From Casuarius casuarius (taxonomy: Eukaryota; Chordata; Aves; Casuariiformes; Casuariidae), in contig PTFA01000042.1 of NCBI GenBank assembly GCA_003342895.1, forward strand, positions 3,154,716 through 3,218,715: 64,000 nucleotides of DNA. The letters are read 5' to 3'. Positions 24,401-35,900 of the stretch are shown here, one piece after another. A program made the translations under genes and the position numbers. Below the pieces are notes generated by a model. The model did not search any database and was not told where the DNA came from. It was given only the letters and a program-made list of their open reading frames with translations. The stretch's first letter is position 1. Each line of letters begins with the position of its first letter.

Positions 24401-27400
24401 TCGTAGTGTGTGTGACTTTTACAACAGTAAGAATCTTAGGAGGATAATTTGCCATGCTCAGAAACACTGCATTTAGAAGGAACATATGCATCTTAGGCCA
24501 TCCAGCTTTTAAAGGTGGTACTGACTCCTTTTATTAGTGGACTGTGGCCTGTTTAGAATTAAGTTAGAATTTATGAATGTCTTATCTGCTATCACTTCTC
24601 TTGTGTTCCTCAGATATCAGAAAGAAACTAATGAATATGTTGATTTGAATTTTGGCAAATCTGTGAGAAAAACACAGTATGACTCAAAGGAATTCCCTTT
24701 CTCCTGCATCTTTGATGTCCTTTGGGTGCTCCTCAATATCTTTCTAGGGGTAGTTTTATAATGTTTTTTAACTTTACTTCTTAGAGATAAAAATGAAAAA
24801 ACAGAGTTTGACTTTGACAAGGATAAATATGACATCAGAATTCCAGAAGACTTAGATGAAACAGGAAAAAGAGGCTATAAAAAACAAGAGAGAATGGACC
24901 AGGTTGTTCCAGAAAGTGACTACTCATTACGAGTATGTATATTTTCAATTTTTTTTTTTCTTTTTTTAATGAAGCTGGGAAGTATTTGGTTTCATTTTAG
25001 TATAATGTACTATATAATGGAAGTATTGATGAAGAGAAGAAACTGGAGGGCAAAATTTTCATGTCAGGGCAATACGTCAACACTAATTTTAACGAAAATT
25101 GAAGGTGGAATGTATTTGTGGACTCGCATAAACTTTTCATGTCTGTTCAGAAGAAAATGAGTGTTTTTATGTCGTCTTGCAAATAACTTTTGCTGTTAAA
25201 TGTAGACATCACTATCCTCTATGGAGCAAGACGGAAATGCAGTGAATAACTTCAGAAATTAAACAGGTGTGTGTATGATTGTAAAGCAAAGTAAACATTC
25301 CATTGTAGTACAGGTATAAATGCATATAGTACTGATATTATGCTCTTGTGAATCTTTAAAGCAGACAGCTTTTGGCTGGCAAAATGTCCTTTCTAGGTTT
25401 TAAAAAGAGATCAAGGAATTGGAAGCAACTGCTTTGAAGATGGGCACACAGAAAAGCCTTGGCTATGTCTGTAGGCTAGTTGTTATGACCATTGTCTTGA
25501 CTACTGATCTGTAATCATTGAAGACTACTTTTGTAAGCAGCTGCTTCTGGAATGACTAGGTGTTTTGGATTCTTTTTCTGGATGATATTCAAAAGTATTG
25601 TTCTAGCTGAACTAAAATTTGCAATTATCTGAAGACTCATTAGATTCATAAATCTACTTCAAATATTAGAAGCTGTAAATATGATGAAAAATGAAATGCA
25701 AGTTAAAATTCATAGAATATTTGATACATTTATAAGAAGATTGTGTAGGTTGACAATGCAGTAATTTGCAACAAAGCAAATACTTTTGCTTTTGGTTCTT
25801 GTTTTAAGGTGTGGCTTGGAATTTTTAAACTCTCAATAGGGGATAAGAAAAGAGAAACTCGTGTATATAAGGGAGAAAATATCTTTATTTAAAAAGAAGT
25901 AATCGAAGGGAGAAAACACAACAAACTTCTCAAAATAAGCTTGCAAGTGTGATTGAGAGCTCTTTTAATGGTAAAACTGCATCTTCAGACACCTGATTAA
26001 TTTGTTATAGTCATGAAAGTCATCCTTCAATTGCTATTCATTTAATTTATAATATTTAATTTATAATATTAGTAAGCTTATGCATGCTTTCATTTCCTGT
26101 TTTTACTGGATGCGAGTTGGAGAAAAAAAAAAAAGAACTATTTTACAAAATTTTAATTCAAACCTGAGTTTGTCTTCCTAAACATGTGTGTTGTAAACTA
26201 TTCATATCTTGTTTGTTTGAATAATAGAAATTATTATATATTTTGTAGGCTTACTGCAGTATTTTGTATCTGAAGCCAAGAATGCAGATTATTTTACGAG
26301 GACAAAAAGTGAAAACGCAGCTGGTTTCCAAAAGCCTTGCATTCATTGAGCGCGATATATATAGGCCAAAATTTTTGAATGTATCCTTTGCTAATATGTG
26401 CATTATTGCACACTGAATTGTATGATGTGACTCTTTGTATGTAAGCTGTCTGGATTCTGCTGGGTATGTTAAGCCTTATGATTTTTAGTAATGAGATACG
26501 AAGGGAATTATCTCAGTATAAAAAGCATTCTGAGACACAGGTTAGAGTAAATACATTTTTTGTATTACCTGTGATTAACCAGATTTTTCCTTAACATCTA
26601 GAAATAGGCTAAAACAGTAAGAATTACTTTTGGATTTAACTGCAGAAACAAAGACCACTATGGAATAATGATGTACCACAAAAACAGACTCATCAAAGCT
26701 TATGAAAGAGTTGGCTGTCAGTTAAAGGTAGGAACTTAAAGCTGAAAAAATATTCGCATCTTTAGAAATCATTTTCATTCACATGGTGATTAAAAAAAAA
26801 AAAAGAAAACTAGGATGTTGATGTTGCTTTTATAAAACCACCTTTTTTCTAGTTTGTGTAACAACTAAAAATTGCTTTAAATTGTATGGAGTTGTTTAAT
26901 ACTCGTTTTTTGATACCAAGTTTGACACACAAAATACAGGCATGAGCATATCTTTTAGGGCAGAAAGAGGGGTGTGGGGTTTGTGGTTTTGTTTTTTTTC
27001 TCCATTTTGGAGGATTTTCTTGAGAGTTTCTTTTTGGAGATGGGAATCGTAGGCCGGAAGATTGTTTCTATTTAGTGTATATAGTTTGACAAACTCTTAC
27101 AGTTTTAGTATGGATTTTACTTTTTTTTCTAATGCATTTTAATTTCTTGCAGGCAAACAACATGGGCGTTGGTGTAGTTGGGATTATTGAATGCAACTTC
27201 CTAAAACCAACTCATAACAAACAAGATTTTGATTATACAAATGAATACAGGTGAACGTGTATTTTATATAGACTTCCTATTGAATAGTGTTTTTCACTGT
27301 GAAATATCTTGACTGTAAAGTTTTTTTTTTTCTTTTGATAAGTAGTAATCATTAATGCTTAACATTCTATCATTAAACTGCATGCCTGCCTTCTCATTAG

Positions 27401-29883
27401 GGGTAGGATGTTTATATCTGTACTTGTCACGCTGTATTCATTGTGCAGCCAGTGAAGTCTGGGGTACGATGCATATCCTTTTAAAGTAGGTGCCTTAGAA
27501 GCGGTCAGATTCATTCTGCCTTTCACTGATTGTAGAACGAGCCTGGAATAACTTGCTGAGATGTGGATCTTTGTGTGGCAGATACTAAAGTGTGAGATGA
27601 ATCCCACACTTAATTTTTTTCATAAAACTTCATCATTTTTGATCTGAGTTCTTAGCAAAGCTTTTTTGGACACTTTGGAACACTTTTTTCAATGTCTCTC
27701 CTAACACTGGGCTTGAATGTCCTGAAATCCTCTGCTACCTGATGCAGCATTTAAAATACCAGACAACCTCAAAGCAGCTGAGATTTGGGGCATAGCTTGG
27801 TTCTAGTCATTATTTCTAACTTAGTGTTGCTACTTTTTCACATATTTGCACCATCCCATCAGTCAGTATCTAAAGCAGTATTTTGTGTAGTTACACTGAA
27901 CCAGATGGAGGATCTATCCTGACTTGAAAAATAATCAGAGAAAATTATTTTTAAGCCTGGTGAATCTCAGTCTGTAGCCTGTTTGTGCTCCTCTGCTGTG
28001 AATTAGTTGTGCTGGCACTAGGAAGGGAGACGTTTTGGGGAATGAAAGGTTAGAGGGGATGAGTTACCTAAGCAATTTTCAATTGGAGGTGTAAAACCTG
28101 TTTAGGGAAAATCTGGATGCAGACTTTGAGAATAGTTCCTGGCTGTGTTGTTTGTCTCATGACAGCCACGCTGTTTTCTATTTTCTCTGCTTTTTGTTTT
28201 CAGTGTGGGCTTGTAAATGTCAGGTATTGACTTGCAAACATAGGTGGGGTAAACTTTGGCAGGAGAGGTCATTACCTCTTCTGAGCTGTATGTTCTGCCC
28301 TTCAGCGATGGGGGTTTTTTTTGCCAAGGATAGCTGCCTAGGAAGCTTCTTCTGAACTGCTGATTTAAATGCTGCTTTGCATATAAATGTAACCCAGAAG
28401 ATGGCATCAGAGTGCTGTAATAAGCGAAGCTGTTAATTGGCACAGTTGAGCTGCAGCAGTGTAAGTCTGGTCATTCCTGCCGTTGGAACAGCGGCCCTTG
28501 GTTGGAGGAGCAAGCCTCATAGCTAGGAACATAACTGCTGCAGGCCACTGCAGTTCAATCTGCCAGTATCTTTAAATAGTACCTACACTCCAGAGCTTAG
28601 TGTACACTTCTGTGCAATGGTACTGCCAGCTTTAAGTAGCACCTATGTTTCTGCCACAGTTGTGCTGTCACAGCTGTGAATCAGCTAAGGAGTCAGTCTA
28701 ACTGGAAAATAGTTCTTGTTGCATTATTTTTTTCAATGAAAGCGTTCCCTAAGCTATTTCCTGCACGCTGCACTAACAGTGCCCTTGGCAGAGGGTAGAA
28801 ATGGGGAATGCTGTAGATAGTCATTTGTGTTATGCAGCCTTTACACTGTGTTCCCACAGGCTGTCACAGTGAGCATTGAATGCTTTATTTGTTTCTTTTT
28901 AAAAACTTGTAATGTAGGCATAGAAATACTATGCCTGAAAGATCTTTTTACAAATGTCCTTCTTCAAAGAACACTGCAGGATTTCAAGATACTTTCCCAG
29001 CCCTATACAGAAACATGAACCTACTGCTGTAATTTCATGATCACTTTAAGCTGACCTGCCTCCCTGCCCTCTCCAAAAGAGAGAAGTGATCTAATCCGTG
29101 CTTTGGTCTTCGTTTCTGCACTTGTTTTACTTCTGTGTTTTGGAACCAAAATTCACGACCTGGGCTGGGAGGTGATCTAGATTAAAACTCTCTCTAGGCC
29201 AGGTTAGTTCACTACAGAAACACTTGTGCTAGTTCGAGGGATGGGGTGGTGTGAGTGTTAGAGTGAGCCAGGAAGGGTAGGACTGACTTTCAGGTTCTGG
29301 TTCCACAGCCAGTTCACTCTGATGTAACCTCAGCACGTTGACAAGAGGCAGACTTGCTCTTACCTCAGCTGTGTTGCTTGTTCTTCTCATACCTCAGTCT
29401 CTGTTTTGTGCCAGTTCTCGTATTCATGCAGCTGCATGATGAGCCCTGTTCAGGAAACTAATCCAGCTAAAAATTAATCTAGAGGAAGACTGGTCTGCTC
29501 CTTTTAGCAGCACATAGACTTACACTACTTCGGAGTGATCATATGACTGCAACCTTAGTGTAGTATTGCCGTATGTGTTTACAGCAGGTATGAGCCTAGA
29601 GTTAAAGGATGTACACAGACATCCGTCAAATATTCAGTCAGGTACTGGATTGGCAGAGGCTGTTACGAGTCTGTTTTCTGTAGTTGAACCAGTGAATCAG
29701 CTTCAAGGTTTGCACAGTACCTTCACAGTCTTGAGTCAAGCACTCTCGACCTCAGTTTAAAAAACTGTGCACTTGTATGTTACCCAAGTCATATTTCTAG
29801 TAACTTCTTTGCTGAAAAAACGATTTCCCACAATCCCTACCTTCCAGGGTTTTCTAAAAGCAAAAAGCATACTGTTGTGCAAA

Positions 29884-29914
<31 letters not shown>

Positions 29915-32900
29915 TAGACTTACAATAGCAGCACTAGGAGAAAAGCTTAATGATTACTGGAATGAAATGAAAACAAAGAAAAATGAAGAATATCCTTTAG
30001 CTTTGCCCGTTGAGGAGATACAGTAAGTATCTTTTTTTTTTTTAATAAAAGAACAACTTTTTATAGTGTTATTACTATTCGACACTAGATCATGAAAATA
30101 AGCTTTTCATGTGAAAGTTCTGATATTTTTTCCATTACAGAAAACAACCTGATCAGACGTGGGTGCAATGTGATGCATGTCTGAAATGGCGGAAGCTACC
30201 AGATGGAATAGAGCATTTGCCAGAGAAGTGGTACTGCTCACTGAACCCTGACCCACAATTCCGGTAAAATTAGATTTGCATAAATATCTAAATAGTGCTT
30301 TTAATTTGTATTTGATCACTTGATGTAAGCACATATGTTGTGCTCTTTGTTGCTTTTTTTTTTTCCTTAAATCAGGAATTGTAATGTGCCAGAAGAACCT
30401 GAAGATGATGACTTAATACATCCTACTTATGAGAAAACTTATAAAAAAAAGTAAGTACTTGAGATTTTCTCGCAGATGTGTCTGCACTGGAAACTGAACA
30501 TGAAAATTAAACACTCTTTCCTCTAACCTGTGATAAGGTTGCAACTCTTCTGGGAATATATGCAGTCACAAAATAGTGCCCTAAAGTCCAGATCTGATCA
30601 TAGCAGTGAACAGATGAATAGGATTCTTTTCTCTGTTATTAGCATGTTGACATTCCAGACATCTTTCAAGTTTATAACTAATGCCCTTTTGCTTTCCTAG
30701 ATCAATATTAGGAAAGTCCTAGCTAAAGGGGCCTCTGTCATTTAATAACTAGTAAGAACAATGCAAGCAGTTGATGTTCAGGTACAGTTCTCAGAGGGGC
30801 AGTATTTCAAACCAGTAAGGGATATGAGGATAGTTTGGGATGTTACAGAGAAGCAAGCTACCAGAGCTGCTAGGAGCCCTTGTCTAGGTAACTTACATTT
30901 TCAAGGCCTGCGTGGAAAAAGCTGAATACCTTCAGACATTTATATAAGACTGAGAGGATTCTTAGCTAAGGTATCTGGAACGAGACTGACCTGGACAATT
31001 TTACCTAAATGCTGGTTCACATGTTAGCACTTTTTCCTTGAATTACAATTTAACGAATCTGAGTCTGTAGTTAAGCTAACTTTAAGCTATACCAACTCAT
31101 GTGTGGAAACTTTCAGTCAAGAAACCGTAATATATTTATTAGAACTTTATTGTCTCTGGGTAAGATGAAGACTACTGTGTTTGCTTTTAGATTTAAGTGA
31201 GGTTGGTTACTTTGTACGATGAATTAGCATTTTGAATTTAACCTCCTTTTGTTTCTTGCTACTGTGCAGAGACAGGGAAAAACTGAAGAGGCGACTGGAG
31301 TACAGTCAACAGGTAACTCTCCTGAAGTTGACAGGAAACAGACTTTAGTAGCAGGGTTGTTCTTGCTGACAACAGTACTAGACAGTTTGTTCAAATAGTC
31401 CAGGCTTTGAGTTACAATTTTCTTCAGCTAGTGGTCAGCTGAGTTGATCCACAGCCTCTTTTGTTTTGACTGCCGTACAGGTTATGCTCACTACTAGTAA
31501 ACCAAAAACCCCACATCTTTGCTGCCTGATGGTGGAAAATGCACCAGTGCCTCCTATATAGTACTGAAGAAAAAGTGTAAGGGGACCAAAGGCCCCAGAG
31601 GAGGCAAAATAGTACTAGAAAAAGTGTTAGTCACTGCTGTCTGTTCTTATGGCATGACATCTGATTGCTGAAGGTGGATTTGTTGTAGAGAGAGATATAA
31701 AAATATCCTTGGGGGGGGGGGAAAAAAAGAGAGAGAGAGAGAGACTGAGGAGAAGTTTGTAGTAGCTGTACTTTGAGAGCTTGTTTTGCAAGGAGGCCCT
31801 CAGAGGCTCCTGAAATAGATGCAAATCAAAATGGTTTAGTTAAGAGAATGCATGGATTGTAATTCAGAATCAAATTTCCTAAGTGCGATACAGCTTAAGT
31901 TGCTCTCAGAATAAATTGTTAACATCAGATCACCCCATTTCTGGAGAAGAGGGTTTGCACATGCTGTTTTAATCTATATACTTCATTTGTATTTATTTTT
32001 CTGCCATTAATTTTATAAAAAGTAGAGAAGTCATTTGTAAAAGGTAAGAAGTGTTCATTTTGGACAAACTGAATTAGGTATGAGCAGCTTTGACGAAGAG
32101 ATGGTTATCCCATATTTTAGGCATGATAGACTTCACAGGCATAGAGATACAGAACAGCTTGAGAAAAGCTCTTCCCCAGGTTCTACATGGTACTTAAAAT
32201 TATCTAGTTCTGGAGAAAGGCTTGTGAGATCAGAAAGCTGCTTTGTCACAGCACTAAAACTGTATGTGGGGAGGTGTGTGCAGTTGGGGTACAGCACTCT
32301 CAGTCTCTGAGAAATCTGCCAGAAGTCAGTAATTATGGTACACAACTTAATGCTTTCTAATATCTTGTATGAATTTTTGGTGCATGTCTTAAGGCAACAG
32401 GGAGAGGATGTATCAAAGAAATAGTTGACACACATCAATAGTCCTTTTTGTGACGATTAAGCTAGTAAGACTGGGTTTGCAGCAGGGACTCCAGTTGGTC
32501 CTTTCTTTATCGAAAAAATTTTGAGCCGGAGTTCAGGGTGAGATTGGTATTTGGAGAATCCTCACAGCATACAGCAGAAATGTCAGCCATAATTCTAAGT
32601 ATTTTCAGATAGTTGGCAGAGCTATTTAAATGTCTTCTGAAGTATTTACTAATATCTATCTTTTTTTTTTAATTCTTAACTAATTTTGTCTTATAGCTCT
32701 GTAGTGAAATGTTTTTAAAAACACCTGTTTCTTCAAGTAAAGACTTTAAAACATTCTCAGCTGTGAGTGGAAAGGAAGCTGTTCCAAGATCAGTTTTACC
32801 AGAAACATCAAATGCTTCTGTCAAAAGACCTCTACTTGTTTCAAATAGATCAGTATCTTCACCTGATTCTGATAACAGGTTAGTAAACCTGTACAAAATA

Positions 32901-35900
32901 GACTCCTGTTTATCTCTAGAATTAATAATTTGGTAATGAAAAGTATAGTGTTGGATGTAGGCCCATCTTCAGGCTGTAGCTGCCATAATCAAAATGTCAC
33001 TTTTGGTAGTATGGGAGCACGTCAATTAATGGTATCTGGAAACCCTGTGAAATGCTAAAGTGAATGTAGCAAAAAATACTGCGTACTGTCAAAAAAATTT
33101 AACAGGTTTGTCTAAGTTTAGCAACAGACTGTATTGTGTTAACTTCACTCTGTAGTATGTTTTCTTTGATCTCTATTACAGGTAGACTTTTTCTTAGCAC
33201 AAAGGTTGAGTCTGTTTCAAAATAATATGTTAAGGTAACAATCTAGTATGTCGATGTCAGCCACTGTTTTTACAGGAAAGGTATTTACTCTGACTACTGA
33301 TCTTAAGATATTATGCAGGGAGGCATCCCTTTCTAGTTGCTGAGTGTTAGTTTTGAATAGTGATTATAAAAAAAAATAAACATAGTTTGAAACAAATGAC
33401 TTTACACTACTTGAGCAAATACAATAATCAGTTTAATATTTTTCTCCTCAGTCTTAAACGGAAGACACAGAGTCGTTTGACATCTGTGTCTTTAAAGACA
33501 CCTCGATTAAATGACAAAACATTCAGTAGCCACACTGATGATGATGACGATGATGATGAAGATGTCATCATTTTAGAGGAGAGCAGTACTCCAAAGCCTT
33601 CAGCAGATTCTGATGTTCCTGTGGTAAAAACTGAATGTATTAATCTGGATCAGGAAGGGAAGCAGAAAGAAAACTGCAGTGTCAGAGAACCTTGTAGTGC
33701 AACTGCTTCAGAATCAAAAAGTGAACAGTTGACTTCAGCAACACAGACTGAGCTCCCAAAATTAGTTGTTAAAAAGGAAGAGGTGGAAGACAATATGGAT
33801 ATTCAAGTGCCCAGGTCAGAAATAGAAACAAAACAGCACAACGTAAAAGATGTTTCTGAGACATCTGCGGATGTTGGAAATGCCTTGAGTGAACTGAAAA
33901 ATCAACTGCAATTGGTAAACAAAGAAAAAGAAACATACCAAAACATGTGTGAAGTATTAACCAGTCAAGTGGAAACACTGCAAGAGAGGATATTAGAAAT
34001 GAGTAATAAGTGTGTGAAAAAAGAAATGTGCCATCAGTCAACTGAGACAATTTCTTCATTTGTAGAAGAAAACATTCATGAGAGAAGTTTGGCAGAAGTG
34101 ACCATTCTCTATGAACAGGCCTTAGAAGAAATAGCAAAACTAAAGGAACAATGCAGTACTCTGCAGAGCTTAAAAACTGAATGCACCAAGTGTGCTGATG
34201 GTGAAAATAAGAGTGAGGTAGATGAAATTGCTGTGCAGCTGGATGATGTTTTCAGGCAACTGGACAAATGCAGCATTGAGAGAGACGGATATAAAAGTGA
34301 GGTAGGTTCGTTAAAATAGTGATATGCTTCAAATAAACAAAAATGAAGTTTCTCTTTTGAAATGAATGTTTCATAGCAGTTCTAGTACTTGACGTACTGT
34401 ATAGTTAAATTTGGTTCATTAACTAATCAAGGCACCTAACAGGGGGAGGGATTAATAAATTTGTCCAGAAACTTTTTTTGCTTCCATAGATAGAAATAAG
34501 CTAACTTGAGACAGACTTCAACTGATTCAGGCTTAGAGTGAGCACACATACAGTGGTTCAGCTGACAGCTGCTTATTTTAAAGCAGTTTGACTGTGTTGC
34601 CATATCTTAAAGAAAATAGCACGCTGAAAATTTAAGTTAATTATCTTTGTTAATTAAGTTAATTAAAATTAAATGGTTTAAATTTTTATGTCACTTTTAT
34701 GTTAATTACCATAATTTGATTTGATGTATAAAATCAATTGTTTTGATTTACTTGCCAGATTGAACTACTAGAAGTGGAAAAAACTCAACTTGCCTGTCAA
34801 TGTGAAGAACTCAAAGCAGAAGTTGCACAGTTAAAAGCTTCAATTCCACAAGCGGTAGCACATGCAAATGATTCTACAACCAGTAATGTAGAAGACTCAG
34901 TAAATTTTTCTGATGGAGAAAGGTATCACTTTTGTTCTTTCTAGACTATTTCAAGCAAGATTTTGTCTGGCTGATTGTATCTGAAAAACCTTGGCAAAGG
35001 TCATGTGTGATAATTATATAATAAAATGTGGTGCTTGGAATTCTTTTCTACTGCCTTTTCTGACCCCAACTCAGTAATATGCATGCATCTTTTATAAAAG
35101 ATTTTTTTTTTTTAATCTGTGCAATCAGGATTGGCCATTATATAATAGAATGCTATACTAGCATTTCTTAGGATATCAAAAATCTTATACAATGATTTTT
35201 AGACATGACCTGCAGAACAGGGAGAGAGGAAGGAGGAAGAAAAGAGGGTGATCATTAGCTTATTCTGTGTAGATGAACTTCATTTTTGCATTCTATTTTT
35301 CTTGCTTGACAACTAGTACTCTATTGAAAAGAGGTTTTTGGTTTTGTAACTGATTTGACCTTTCCTGTAAGCACTTGTGACTGCTGACCAATCCTTTGAA
35401 ACTAGGTTATGTTCAGAATTTATCTTTGAACTAAATGAGTGCTTAAACTTAGAAATTGAGAGCTTCTTGCTCCTGCTTAATAGAAATATCAAACACAGAA
35501 GTACACACACAAGATGGAAGCAGGGGTGGGCTACTGAGGAGGAATATAAAGACACTCCCTGGGCATACAGGATGAAACTGAAAGCCAGAGCTCAGCTGGA
35601 GTTAAAACTAGCAAGGGTTGTGAAGGGCCACCAGAAGGGCTTCAGTAAGCACAGCAGAAGCAAAAGCGAAACTAAGAAAAATGTGGTCCTGCTGCTCATT
35701 GGACAGGAGGCATAGTGACAAAGGACATGGAAATGACTGAGGTACTCATTATCTTCTTTACCTTGCTTTTTACTGGTAATATTTGCTCTCTGGCCTCATA
35801 GGTCCTTGAGCCTATCCTGTAGGCCTTGAGTCCTTCCTGTAGAAAGACTGTTTAGGGACCAGGTAAGCAAACTGGAACACGCACAAGTCCGTGAGACCAG

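Noticed and set aside
24537..24761. A 74-codon frame just before MORC3 exon 6
   Set aside because: Hydrophobic random translation of AT-rich intron. The exon begins at 24785, where similarity starts.
33360..33451. ATG at 33360 as a start for a separate 319-residue protein
   Set aside because: 33360-33451 is intron ahead of the acceptor TTTCTCCTCAG. The conserved MORC3 sequence begins at 33452.
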